64,000 nt of DNA from an uncultured Mediterraneibacter sp. GTDB lineage: Bacteria > Bacillota > Clostridia > Lachnospirales > Lachnospiraceae. Every line of letters starts with the position of its first letter. Positions within the stretch are counted from its first letter, which is position 1. A program made the translations under genes and the position numbers. This document shows positions 34,308 to 43,834 of the stretch, one piece after another. The notes under the pieces were generated by a model, which saw only the letters and a list, made by a program, of their open reading frames with translations, ran no database searches and was not told where the DNA came from. The stretch lies in the NCBI GenBank assembly GCA_944377745.1, contig CALWFV010000012.1, positions 1-64,000 of the forward strand, in the 5' to 3' direction.

Positions 34308-37055
34308 TCATTCTTCCGGCTGCTCGTTCAGCGCTTTTAAAACCGCCTCGTAGACCGGACGGATCTCCGGTGCGGAACTGATGCCTTCTGAGAGCGCCAT
34401 CCGTTTCGCATATTCGATCATCGGATTGTGCACAAGATCCGGCACCATCTGCTCCATCATTTCCATGCCAAGGGGTTCTGCCAGGATCTCTCCCAGCTTG
34501 CTGTCCATCGTAAACTTAAGTTCTCTCAGACAAGTCGTCGTCTCATATTCGTAGCTGTAAGTTCCCGAGCCGAGTTCCAGCGCCTCTTCCTTCTCCGGCA
34601 GGTACAGGACCGCCGTCGTGTTTGCCGGTATCTGCACCTCCACACGGATCTTCCCTTTCCGGCAGCTCCAGCGGGAGACGATTTTCCCGTAGGGGGATTC
34701 CAGCTCTGTCCTCGCCTCCTCGATCCCCTGGACGAACATGGGTCTGATATAGAACCTGTGATATCCCGCTTCGATCTGGTTGATGCCGCCGATCTTCCGG
34801 TACATCCAGTCCCCGATGGCTCCGTTTGCATAATGGTTCATGGAGTTTAATCCCGGATCCTGCATGGTACCGTCGGGAAGGATGGCGTCCCATCTCTCCC
34901 AGAGCGTGGTCGCTCCTTTGTTGACCGCGTAGAGCCACGAGGGCAGGTCTTCCCTCATAAACAGGACGGATGCGGTATCGTGGGCGCCGTTGTCCGAGAG
35001 GGCGTGGCACAGATAAGGCGTCCCCACGAATCCTGTCGTCAGATGGTTCTTATGGTTCTCTATGTTTGTGACCAGAGCTTTCGTGATCGTCTCCCTGTCT
35101 TTTTCCTTTGCAAGTCCGAAGTGCAGGGACAGCACGCACCCGGTCTGTGTCTCGCTGACGATGCGCCCCCTGGATGTATAATATTCCTCCCGGAATGACT
35201 GGAGCGTTTCTTCTCTCAGCACTTCATAGTAAGCCGCTTCTCCCGGTTTTTTCAGCACACGGGCGGTCTTTGCGACAAGATCTGTCACATAGATATAGTA
35301 GGCATTCGCCACCAGATAGATATCCGTAGCCCCCACGCTCTTATCGCCCATCTCCCGGTCAAGTGCCAGCCAGTCGCCGTACTGATAGCCGCTCATCCAC
35401 AGCCCGTTCTCATTGACGTGGTTGTGGATGTAATCTACCCACTCATGCATACACTTCCAGTTTTCCTCTAATATCCGCACATCACCGTAAGTCTGATATA
35501 CCACCCAGGGGATGATGACCGCCGCATCGCTCCATGCAGCAGAGCTGTAAGTTCCCTGGATATCCGGCACGATATGAGGGACACCCTGCTCCAGGGAAGA
35601 GGCAGCCGATACGTCCCGCATCCATTTGGTAAAGAACAGCGCCGTCTCCCGGTTGAACGCCGCTGTCCACGAGAAGACCTGGGCATCTCCCATCCATCCG
35701 AGCCGCTCGTCTCTCTGGGGGCAGTCGGAGGGGATGTCGAAGAAGTTATCTCTTAGCCCCCATGTAATATTGCTCTGGAGCTGATTGACCTTTTCATTGG
35801 AGCAGTGGAAATCTCCGGTCTTTCTCATATCCGAATGCATCACGCAGGCGGTAAACATCTCCGGCTTCGGATCCTTGATCCCTGTCACGGCCGCATAGCG
35901 GAACCCGTGGAATGTAAAATGGGGCATCAGCACCTGTTCTTCCCCGTTTAAAATATAAGTATCCTCGGACTTCGCCGTGCGCAGGGTATCCGGATAGAAT
36001 ACGCCGTCTTTATCGAGAACTTCCGCATGGCGGACCGTGATCTTCTGTCCCGCTTCTCCTTTGATCCGGATCTCCACCAGACCGGTCAGGTTCTGTCCGA
36101 AATCTACAAGGACATTCCCCGCCGGATCCGTGAACACCCGCTTCGCTTCCAGCCTTTCGGTCACCCGCACCGGTTCGTTGACCTGAGGCGTCAGCACCGC
36201 CGGGTCAAACTCCGGTTCCAGTACAGCCGATACGCTGCCTTCCCGGATCTCCGGCGCATTCGTATCGATGGTCTCGCCATTGTATATCTCGCTGTACCGG
36301 ATCTGGCCAGTGCGCACCTGCCACGTCTCATCCGTGGCGATCACTTCCACTGTGCCGTCCTCATAGGTGACATGAAGCTCCGCCCATGCGGCGGTTCTGT
36401 CGCCGTACCGGTCCGGTTTGCAGTCGAAGCTTAAGATTCCCTTGTACCAGCCGTTCCCGACGGTCAGTTCCAGCAGGTTCTCCCCTGTATGGGTTCTCAG
36501 CTCTTCTGTCACATCATAAAACTGATACTGGAGGATCTTGTGGTAATCCGTCCATCCGGGAGCCATATATGCGTCTCCCGCTTTCTTCCCGTTTACATAC
36601 GCCTCATATACTCCATGGGCCGTCGCATAGAGATACGCCGACTTCACCGGCTTTTTCGGCTCAAATCTGCGGGAAAAGACCGGACACGCCGTCTCTTCCT
36701 TCGGGAAATCGTGAGTGATCATCTTTGCCCGGAAATGCGTACTGTCAAATATCCCCGTAGTAAAGACCGCCTCTGCCTGTGCGCTGCTGCCGTAGTTATC
36801 CGTGATCTGCAGGGATACGCGGTACTCCTTCTCTTCTTCCAGCTCCGGTCCGCCGTAGGGAACTAAGACTGACTGATCACTTTCCACTTTCCCGCTGTCC
36901 CAGACGCAGCTTCCATCGCATTCCACAACGATCCGCCGGGAAGTCTGCACCACATCCTTCTCATCCGATGCGATCTTCCACGAAAAGCGGGGGATCCTCA
37001 CCGCAAGTCCTTTCGGCTGTTCTCTGTATTCAATCCTGAAATCATAAATCTTCAT
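34308..37055 (-). CDS. Alpha-L-rhamnosidase, GH78 (paralogue)
   Basis: The 915-residue protein is alignable with the GH78 at 12246 over its whole length. Features are the N-terminal sandwiches, the DCPQRDERLGWMGDAQ acidic cluster near 440-455 and the catalytic Glu in ATTLWERWDA near 719. It ends with the same helical extension (DSKLGEILAEPLG ... LVHNPMIEYAKRM, about 845-915). There is no signal peptide, so it acts on imported rhamnosides. AAAAGGAG precedes the start. It belongs to the symporter-GH78-GH3-GH3 unit of module 2. Confidence 0.93.
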   Translation of the reverse strand: MKIYDFRIEYREQPKGLAVRIPRFSWKIASDEKDVVQTSRRIVVECDGSCVWDSGKVESDQSVLVPYGGPELEEEKEYRVSLQITDNYGSSAQAEAVFTTGIFDSTHFRAKMITHDFPKEETACPVFSRRFEPKKPVKSAYLYATAHGVYEAYVNGKKAGDAYMAPGWTDYHKILQYQFYDVTEELRTHTGENLLELTVGNGWYKGILSFDCKPDRYGDRTAAWAELHVTYEDGTVEVIATDETWQVRTGQIRYSEIYNGETIDTNAPEIREGSVSAVLEPEFDPAVLTPQVNEPVRVTERLEAKRVFTDPAGNVLVDFGQNLTGLVEIRIKGEAGQKITVRHAEVLDKDGVFYPDTLRTAKSEDTYILNGEEQVLMPHFTFHGFRYAAVTGIKDPKPEMFTACVMHSDMRKTGDFHCSNEKVNQLQSNITWGLRDNFFDIPSDCPQRDERLGWMGDAQVFSWTAAFNRETALFFTKWMRDVSAASSLEQGVPHIVPDIQGTYSSAAWSDAAVIIPWVVYQTYGDVRILEENWKCMHEWVDYIHNHVNENGLWMSGYQYGDWLALDREMGDKSVGATDIYLVANAYYIYVTDLVAKTARVLKKPGEAAYYEVLREETLQSFREEYYTSRGRIVSETQTGCVLSLHFGLAKEKDRETITKALVTNIENHKNHLTTGFVGTPYLCHALSDNGAHDTASVLFMREDLPSWLYAVNKGATTLWERWDAILPDGTMQDPGLNSMNHYANGAIGDWMYRKIGGINQIEAGYHRFYIRPMFVQGIEEARTELESPYGKIVSRWSCRKGKIRVEVQIPANTTAVLYLPEKEEALELGSGTYSYEYETTTCLRELKFTMDSKLGEILAEPLGMEMMEQMVPDLVHNPMIEYAKRMALSEGISSAPEIRPVYEAVLKALNEQPEE

Positions 37056-37078
37056 TCTGTCATTCTCCTTTTACCAGC

Positions 37079-37116
37079 AAAGCCGGCACTCCGGTCGTTC
37101 CGGAAGCGCCGGCTTT
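37079..37116. terminator. Two-tier hairpin between symporter and GH78
   Basis: AAAGCCGGC (37079-37087) pairs with GCCGGCTTT (37108-37116), and an inner TCCGG/CCGGA extends the stem. A T6 run follows on the plus strand, where nothing is transcribed. On the minus strand, the coding direction, only TTTGCTGG follows. It is thus a weak or partial terminator that could lower GH78/GH3 expression relative to the symporter. Confidence 0.5.
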
Positions 37117-37167
37117 TTTAGTCTGCTCTTTCTCCACAGGGCGGTCAGCCCGTTTCCTATGTATCTC

Positions 37168-38598
37168 TTATTTTGTCTCGTTCTTTGCAGCCCTGCGCGC
37201 TGCGATTTCTTCTCTCATCTTCGGCAGTTTCTCTTCCAGGTCGAACTTCAGGAAGATCACGAACATGATCAGGTTGATCACCACCGGAAGATAGTTTGAA
37301 AATCCGTAGATGGAATATCTCATGGATGTGGTAGCCACTTCCAGTGTGGCGTCGTATGCGCCGATGGCAAGGAATGCGGACAGGATCGCCGCTCCGAGAC
37401 CGTTTCCTACTTTGCTTCCGAATCCGATGGCGCCGCCGGACATTGCCACCAGCTTCTTGTCATATTTCCACTCGTTGTAATCGATAGTCATAGAAGTCAG
37501 CACACCGTACAGACTCATCATCGGGATCTGTATGAAGCTTCCGAGAAGGCTTGTGACCACAAAAACCGTAAAGTTCGTCGGCACAAAGCAGCGGATGCCC
37601 GCAAGTACGGCTGCGCCCAGCAGTCCGATGGAAATCGTTCTCTTGATCCCCAGTCCTGCGATGATCGGCTTGGAAAGCACGAACCCCACAATTGTCGCCA
37701 GCATTCCCACTGTACCAATAATACCTACCAGGTTATCATTTCCGAAGATCCATTTACAATAATATGTACCGCCGGACGCTGAGATCCCGCTTGTGATGCT
37801 CGTGATCAGATTGAACAGCAGGATGATCACCCAGTATTTGTTTTTCAGAAGCATGGTCATTGCTTCTTTAAACGGTACCGGCTCCTCCTCTTCCTCCGGC
37901 TGCCCTTCTGCCTCGTCCTCTTCATAATCACAGGCAAATTTTGACTTCATACCGTTGTGGCAGCAGATCGCGAACAGGACAAGTACGAGTACTGCCAGCA
38001 CTACGCCGTATTTGACCCATGCTGACTGTGTGCCGCCCAGCATATTTGTAACCGGGATCGTCAGGATCGAGATCAGCATTCCCGCGCCGTAGTTGGCAAC
38101 CGCACGGAACAGTCCGATGCTTCCCCTCTCGCTTAAACTCCGTGTACGCACTGTCATAACTGCCGCGAACGGAGTTGCGATAAATGTATACAATCCTGCT
38201 GATAAGATCAGGTTTGTTACCAGCGCGTAGATCACGCCCGGGATCTGCCCTGCCTGGATCGGCACGGTAAACATCAGCACAACGATGGCGGCAGCCGGTA
38301 TGATCTGTGGGAAGATCCATTTAAAATACTTATGGTCTCCGCCTTTTGAATGATCGATCAGATTTCCTGCGATGACGTCCGTAAAGGCGTCGATCACTTT
38401 TGAAATCGCCAGTATAATGCCGACGCTTCCTACCGCCAGCCCTACTTTATCTGTATAAAAGTAGTTTAACTGTCCCACGATGTTTGCCATCAGGCCCAGC
38501 GCCAACTGGCCGCTGAAGTCAGAGAAATAATCTCTTTTGCGCATGACGCGCCTTGCCCCCTGCTTGTCGTACCGGGGTGCGTTCTTGTCTTTTGCCAT
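37168..38598 (-). CDS. GPH-family sugar:cation symporter (paralogue)
   Basis: The 476-residue carrier with about 12 membrane segments starts at 38598 (GGAGGAGAGG upstream). It has MRKRDYFSDFSGQLALGLMA and the DAFTDVIAGNLIDHSKGG motif after segment 2. An acidic loop (YEEDEAEGQPEEEEE) lies in the middle cytoplasmic loop. It is a paralogue of the 10737 carrier. The operator/promoter 38732-38785 precedes it by about 160 nt, so it leads a unit with GH78 and two GH3 enzymes. Imported substrate: probably a rhamnose-bearing glycoside. Confidence 0.9.
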   Translation of the reverse strand: MAKDKNAPRYDKQGARRVMRKRDYFSDFSGQLALGLMANIVGQLNYFYTDKVGLAVGSVGIILAISKVIDAFTDVIAGNLIDHSKGGDHKYFKWIFPQIIPAAAIVVLMFTVPIQAGQIPGVIYALVTNLILSAGLYTFIATPFAAVMTVRTRSLSERGSIGLFRAVANYGAGMLISILTIPVTNMLGGTQSAWVKYGVVLAVLVLVLFAICCHNGMKSKFACDYEEDEAEGQPEEEEEPVPFKEAMTMLLKNKYWVIILLFNLITSITSGISASGGTYYCKWIFGNDNLVGIIGTVGMLATIVGFVLSKPIIAGLGIKRTISIGLLGAAVLAGIRCFVPTNFTVFVVTSLLGSFIQIPMMSLYGVLTSMTIDYNEWKYDKKLVAMSGGAIGFGSKVGNGLGAAILSAFLAIGAYDATLEVATTSMRYSIYGFSNYLPVVINLIMFVIFLKFDLEEKLPKMREEIAARRAAKNETK

Positions 38599-38731
38599 CT
38601 TTCCTCTCCTCCTGTCTCCGATGCATCCGCCGCACAATGCCTTTCCCCTCGCTGCCTGTAGTCAGAGCGTGCCTTCGGAAAATTTATTTTTCTCTGCGGA
38701 CTGTTGATCTGTTCCGCTCTCTTCGATCATT

Positions 38732-38785
38732 ACTATATCGCTTTACGTTTCAATTTTATTGCAAAATAATTCTCAGAATTGTAAT
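38732..38785 (-). promoter_or_regulatory. AraC-type direct-repeat operator and -10, symporter/GH78/GH3 unit
   Basis: TATTGCAAA (38757-38765) and AATTGTAAT (38777-38785) have a 20-bp period. On the minus strand 19 nt separate the proximal half from TATAGT (38732-38737), a good -10. There is no -35 match, as expected for an activator-dependent promoter. Confidence 0.72.
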
Positions 38786-38838
38786 TTCCGTCATTCTTTA
38801 AAATATTTTCAATGCGTACGCCTGTATCCTTTTTGTCC

Positions 38839-41169
38839 TTATCTCAGCAGGACTTCAATCTCGTGAGTCCTGCCGTCCTCGTAGACCGGAAGCGTCTCCC
38901 TGTCACAGGGTTTCCCGTCCGCTATGATGACCGGCTTCCCGTTTTCGATCCATTCCGGATTGCGGATCACGATATGGTAGTCCGCTCCACGGAAATGTCT
39001 GGTCACTTCCGCCTCTTCCCACTCTGCCGGGAAACAGGGCGAGATCCGCAGTCCCTCATAATCCCTCTTCACGCCCAGGACGCCTTCATACAGTCCCATC
39101 AGGCACCATGCGGACGTCCCGGTGGTCCAGGACTGGTAGGACTTCCCGTAATATCCCGGATTGGTGGAATAGCAGTTGGTAAACACATAGGGCTCTGCTC
39201 CGGACCGCACGGACGGATTCTTCTCACTGTCCGGCATGATCTTCTTTAACGTCTCCACCGCTTTCGTCCCTCTGCCTGCACAGCAGTCCATCAGGATCTT
39301 GAAGCCTGTGGCATGGCAGTACACGCCTCCGTTCTCAAAGAGTCCCGGCAGCATACCGGACATACGCCCCACATGGGGATCGTACTCCGGGTAAGGAGGC
39401 AGATTCAGCGGGAATCCGAAATCCTGTTCCATACTATCCACCGCTTCCAGAACTTTCGGCAGCTTTTCTTCGTCCGTCACGCCGGCAAGCACCGCCCATG
39501 TCTGGGCGTTCAGGTAGATCCTGCTGCCCCTGCTCTCTTTGCTTCCTATATTTCCCTTCTCGCTCAAAGCCCTTGCATACCAGTTTCCGTCCCATGCATG
39601 CCGGTTGATATCTGCTTTCAGTTTATCATATTCATCTCTCAGAAAGCGGGCATATCCCTTATCCCCTGCATACTCCATCAGCCGCGCCAGCTCCCGCAGC
39701 GCCAGGCAGAACTGGTGGGACAGCATCACAGACTCCGCCTCCGGATCGTCCGTAACATTGAGCGCGTCGTTCCAGTCGGCAAAATAGATCTTCACCAGAC
39801 CGTGTTTCCCTTTGTCGATGATCAGACGGTCCACCGCCGCTTTCACATGCTCCAGTACGGACGCCTCGCCGCCGTCCTGCCACTCCACGCTTTTCGTAAG
39901 GAGCGAACAGTCGCCTGTCTCCTTGATCAGCTCGCACACCGCCCAGATGATCCAGAAGGGCTGGTCGGAGTAACGCGTGTCATCATATGGATACCATGTG
40001 AGCACGCCATGCCCGTCCCGGAACTGATGCCGCAGGCACTCCAGGATCTCTTCCTGCGCTTTCTCCTGCCGGTAGTTTAAAAGCCCCACTGCGATCTGCA
40101 GGTTGTCCCTCACGCCTTTCTTCCCGACAATGCAGAAATCCGCCTGTTTTTTCACCCAGTTGTTCATGATGTGATTGATCTTCTCATCCGGCGTCTTCAC
40201 GGAGAGAGACCGGATCTTCTCATAATTGTATGCTTCCGCCTCTCGCCACTCCTGCTCTGTGCTCTCTGCATCCGCATACCGCTCCATCGTACGGCACGCT
40301 TCCTCACAGGAGGCGCTGATCCCGAATACGACCCGGATCTCTTTTTCCTCTCCGGGCTTCAGTGTGATCTTATGCTGCAGCACGCCGCCCAGGATAAACA
40401 GGGACGCCTCCGAATCCGTACAGTCTCTCCCCTGCATGACCACATCCGGTCTCTGGAACAGGGCGCAGGCGGATGCATCCGGCAGCGTCAGCGTACTGGT
40501 CGTCCCGCAGAATTTCGTCAGATCTCCGTCCCATGCGTACACCGGTTCCGAAGACGCCAGAAAGCCGTTGTACAGTCCGTGGGGTGCAAATGGATGAGAG
40601 GAAGCACAGTAGACGCCGTTTAACTTCCGGTCAAATCTTGTCTTCATACAGCGGTACATTTCATAATATCTTGGATAGGAAAATCCCTCCAGATTGAAGC
40701 TCACTGCGGAAAATACACTGAGATTCTTCTCTTCTTCCGCCGTATTTTTCAGCTTCAGTGTCCATACCTCGTGATGACCGCTTTTCGGCACAAAGATCCG
40801 CCAGCTTCCCTCGACACCGTTCTTTTTTGATCGGATCAGGGAATGCCCGATGCTGTGGGTGCAGCAGTAATCCTCCACCTCTGTATTCAGCGGTCCGAGG
40901 CCGATGTTCCAGCACTCGTTGCTCTCATCATCCCGCAGATAGACGTATCTGGCGTCGTCCCGGTTGATCATGCACATCTCTGCCTTCTCGCTTAAGTAAT
41001 AGCTGCGCCCGTGACCCACCTGGGAAATCTGGGCGCAGTAGCGGTCCTCATTCCACAGGTAGTTGTACCAGTACCGGGGCGTCCTCGGATCATAGATCCG
41101 ACAGCCGTTCCCGTCTTCCGTGAACTCATACAGTTTTCTGTCCTCTGCCTGTTTCGTCTCAACACTCAT
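38839..41169 (-). CDS. GH94-family glycoside phosphorylase
   Basis: The 776-residue protein matches GH94, which splits beta-linked disaccharides with phosphate. Domains are an N-terminal beta-sandwich (YGxGxx-type strands, about 10-300), a helical linker and an (alpha/alpha)6 barrel. The catalytic Asp is in IYFADWNDAL near 464. The later QSWTTGTSAWCLMGLYE segment is typical of phosphorylases. A signal peptide is absent. Cellobiose, laminaribiose and other beta-glucosyl donors are possible and cannot be separated by eye. A phosphorylase saves ATP when sugars are imported intact, which fits the symporters. Confidence 0.85.
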   Translation of the reverse strand: MSVETKQAEDRKLYEFTEDGNGCRIYDPRTPRYWYNYLWNEDRYCAQISQVGHGRSYYLSEKAEMCMINRDDARYVYLRDDESNECWNIGLGPLNTEVEDYCCTHSIGHSLIRSKKNGVEGSWRIFVPKSGHHEVWTLKLKNTAEEEKNLSVFSAVSFNLEGFSYPRYYEMYRCMKTRFDRKLNGVYCASSHPFAPHGLYNGFLASSEPVYAWDGDLTKFCGTTSTLTLPDASACALFQRPDVVMQGRDCTDSEASLFILGGVLQHKITLKPGEEKEIRVVFGISASCEEACRTMERYADAESTEQEWREAEAYNYEKIRSLSVKTPDEKINHIMNNWVKKQADFCIVGKKGVRDNLQIAVGLLNYRQEKAQEEILECLRHQFRDGHGVLTWYPYDDTRYSDQPFWIIWAVCELIKETGDCSLLTKSVEWQDGGEASVLEHVKAAVDRLIIDKGKHGLVKIYFADWNDALNVTDDPEAESVMLSHQFCLALRELARLMEYAGDKGYARFLRDEYDKLKADINRHAWDGNWYARALSEKGNIGSKESRGSRIYLNAQTWAVLAGVTDEEKLPKVLEAVDSMEQDFGFPLNLPPYPEYDPHVGRMSGMLPGLFENGGVYCHATGFKILMDCCAGRGTKAVETLKKIMPDSEKNPSVRSGAEPYVFTNCYSTNPGYYGKSYQSWTTGTSAWCLMGLYEGVLGVKRDYEGLRISPCFPAEWEEAEVTRHFRGADYHIVIRNPEWIENGKPVIIADGKPCDRETLPVYEDGRTHEIEVLLR

Positions 41170-41257
41170 CGTCTCTATAACTCTCCTGTCTACTGTTTTT
41201 ATGATCGGTGCTTTTCATAATTCCGGTTTTGTAATTTCCGGTTTTTCACCGCCGCGC

Positions 41258-43687
41258 TTATCCGAGAACGATCCGGTACTGGATCCCCGGTACGGAGCCG
41301 TCCAGTGCGAACCGGACTTCGTCTCCGCATTTCTCTCCGGCCATTTCCGCGATCACTTCGCCCACCGGATCTAAGATCTCAAGCTTCGCGTCATCCGCTT
41401 TTACGCAGATACCGCCCTCGAGCGTCTCAGCGTAGAGCTTTCCTTTAAATTCCACTGCGGCAAAGGGGATGCCCATCATCTCCGGTCCCTGTCCATATAC
41501 CGTCTCGTCCATACCGGTAGTGCCCATTGCCGTCAGGACATACTCTTTCGTCCCGTCAAGCCGCGCCTCATCTTTCGCGATCAGGGCAAGGGTGATCCTT
41601 TCATTTTGCGATTCCACGGTTACCCGTTCTGACAGCCGGATCTCTCTTTCCGGCGAGCCGCTGAAATACCCGCAGTACGGTGTATGTACGGCGAAACGTG
41701 CATGATCCGGATCAAAGACGATCTCTTTTGTATCCGAGATCAGTTTCCCATCCACATATCCTGTGCCGTCCGGGAGAACGCCCCATTCTTTCATGGCTCC
41801 GTCCATGATCTTCGCCAGATTCCGGTAATCTCCGCCCTCTGACGTCTCTGCGATCTTGTCAAATACAAGCGCTTTCTCTCCAAGATGGACGCCCGGGCAG
41901 ATCTCTCTCGTATCTTTCGCCGCCTTTTTCAGACGGTTTTCTTCTTTGTATCTGCGGAATGCGTCCCTGTATTCTGACCATGCATAATATACCCCATGCT
42001 TTGCGTCAGAAAGGTCCGCCCCGTTGAAGAATCCGGCATTTACTGCCACGTCTGCATTTCCCTGATAGCTGTCCCCGCCGTCCAGAAACACATTTCTCAT
42101 AGAGGTGATATACGGGAAAAATGTTGTCGGCATGGAGTGAAACAAAGGCAGCGACTTCAGGTCATTCTGCGTATATACCACATCCACACAGTGCTCTGCC
42201 ACGGACACCAGACCTTTCAGGAATACGGAAGCCATGAATCCCCACTGGCACGCCACCGCCGGATCATTGTATGCGTCAAATACATTCAGGATCTCGTCTG
42301 CCGGCTGATCGTCCCATTTCTCGGAAGTATGGTGGTTGTAGAGGATCAGGCCGTCCCAGTCATTTAAGCAGGCGTAGGCAATGGTCTGTACAAAGGCTGT
42401 GGAGTGGAAGGGATGCAGGCCGTACTCGTTCCATTCACTGAGCATGAACGGCTTCCCGTTTACGACAGCCACGGAACCGAGACTTAAAAGCGTAGTCCCC
42501 ATAGATCCGACCCCTCTCTGCATGGTCAGCGGATTTGCGGACACATACTCCGCCGGACCCGCCACCAGATAAGTATTGCCCTGCACCGGAAGGAGCGGAT
42601 GGTTAAAATAACAGTTGTTCTCCATCAGATCCCCGTCCGTATGCCCGTACACGTCCGCTGCCCCGGCGATCAGGTTGCTGGTAACGATCGGCACTTTCGC
42701 TCCCAGAGAATGGATATAGTCTTTCATATCCTGATAAAATTTCCGGTTCATATAGATCCCGAATTCCATAAAGTCCGCATATCTCGCCGGACCTTCCGCC
42801 GCATCCCACTGCCCCTGCGGGTCGTTCACAGGCTGATAGAAGCTTCCCTCAATCCCCCGCACGGTTCCCTGTGCCGGATCCTCTTCTTCTCCCAGTGCGC
42901 AGCATCCGTCATAAGTCCATGCCTCTTTGAGACGCTCCCTCGTATAATACTTCATCAGCAGGAACTCATTGAAGCGCTTCTGCACTTCCTCGCGGTACGG
43001 CTTCATCTCCTCTTCCGCGTCGCCGCCCATATTTCCCTTGATCGCCGTGTCCTCGTTGTTGATCTGGATCGTCACCACCGCCGGGTCGTCGATCAGCGCC
43101 ATGCCGGTATAGGGGTTCACATGGCAGAGAAGCTCTTTCGCGTACTCTTTCTGCAGTTGGATCATACGCTCGTTGTACATATAGTAGCGCTTCATACAGG
43201 AAGGGCCTTTCCCCGGATAGTCCAGTCCGTCCGCCTCCTGGAATTCACGCGCCACGATCAGGTCGATATGCAAGTAGATACCCTTCTCTTTCAGCTTCGC
43301 GGCAAAGTAGTCGAAGCGGTCAAGCCCCTCCGGGTTGAATTTCCTGCTTGTTCCCGAGGCATAGTCAAGAAGGGGCGCCTCCCTGCAACTGCTCCAGCTT
43401 CCCGGCTCTTCCCCCACCGGCGCGTCCGCCGCGTGCAGGCGGATGATATTGACGCCCATGCTTGCAAAACGCTCCGCCATCTTGTCCGCCGTCTCGTGGT
43501 CCGGCGTGTTGGAACGTGCCGCCACGTTGAATCCTAAGAATCTCGCCCTTGTGCCGTCCTCAAAATACAGGTGTCCTTTCCTCGTCTCCACAAACCCGTG
43601 CTTTCCCGCCGGGGCGTCCAACAGATGCGAATAGTCGAGGATTCCCCGGTTCGGCTCCGCTTTGTGGATGCGTATGTGCTGTTTCAT
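41258..43687 (-). CDS. Clan GH-A glycoside hydrolase, family not assigned
   Basis: The 809-residue protein has a clan GH-A TIM barrel (about 50-430). An acid/base-type Glu is in VTIQINNEDT near 211, and a nucleophile-type Glu is in FMLSEWNEYG near 417. FLGFNVAARSNTPDHETADK and NIIRLHAAD mark the first strands. The C-terminal third is beta-rich. It resembles GH5-like and newer beta-galactosidase-type families, but I cannot assign one. There is no signal peptide. The start has GGAGG 8 nt upstream and follows operator 43806-43834; it is 88 nt ahead of the GH94 gene, so the pair is likely one unit. Confidence 0.75.
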   Translation of the reverse strand: MKQHIRIHKAEPNRGILDYSHLLDAPAGKHGFVETRKGHLYFEDGTRARFLGFNVAARSNTPDHETADKMAERFASMGVNIIRLHAADAPVGEEPGSWSSCREAPLLDYASGTSRKFNPEGLDRFDYFAAKLKEKGIYLHIDLIVAREFQEADGLDYPGKGPSCMKRYYMYNERMIQLQKEYAKELLCHVNPYTGMALIDDPAVVTIQINNEDTAIKGNMGGDAEEEMKPYREEVQKRFNEFLLMKYYTRERLKEAWTYDGCCALGEEEDPAQGTVRGIEGSFYQPVNDPQGQWDAAEGPARYADFMEFGIYMNRKFYQDMKDYIHSLGAKVPIVTSNLIAGAADVYGHTDGDLMENNCYFNHPLLPVQGNTYLVAGPAEYVSANPLTMQRGVGSMGTTLLSLGSVAVVNGKPFMLSEWNEYGLHPFHSTAFVQTIAYACLNDWDGLILYNHHTSEKWDDQPADEILNVFDAYNDPAVACQWGFMASVFLKGLVSVAEHCVDVVYTQNDLKSLPLFHSMPTTFFPYITSMRNVFLDGGDSYQGNADVAVNAGFFNGADLSDAKHGVYYAWSEYRDAFRRYKEENRLKKAAKDTREICPGVHLGEKALVFDKIAETSEGGDYRNLAKIMDGAMKEWGVLPDGTGYVDGKLISDTKEIVFDPDHARFAVHTPYCGYFSGSPEREIRLSERVTVESQNERITLALIAKDEARLDGTKEYVLTAMGTTGMDETVYGQGPEMMGIPFAAVEFKGKLYAETLEGGICVKADDAKLEILDPVGEVIAEMAGEKCGDEVRFALDGSVPGIQYRIVLG

Positions 43688-43780
43688 CGTATTTTCCTCC
43701 TTTTTCCGGCCGACCTGTGCACGGTAAATCTGCCCGGAGCCACGTTCCGGATTACCGCCTGAGGTAACCTTTGTGGAGAT

Positions 43781-43834
43781 ATCATAGCATCGTATTTTTA
43801 TTTAATATTGCAAAATTCTTCTTAGAATTGTAAG
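43781..43834 (-). promoter_or_regulatory. AraC-type direct-repeat operator and -10, GH-A/GH94 promoter
   Basis: TATTGCAAA (43806-43814) and AATTGTAAG (43826-43834) have a 20-bp period. On the minus strand 19 nt lead to TATGAT (43781-43786). On the plus strand TTGCAA (43808-43813), 17 nt and TAAGAT (43831-43836) could form the promoter of the AraC gene. The operator then covers it, which suggests autorepression. Confidence 0.7.

Noticed and set aside
41202..41235. Sixth AraC operator before the GH94 gene
   Set aside because: One half-site (TTTTGTAAT, 41227-41235) is present, but no partner 20 bp away and no -10 hexamer 19 nt downstream.
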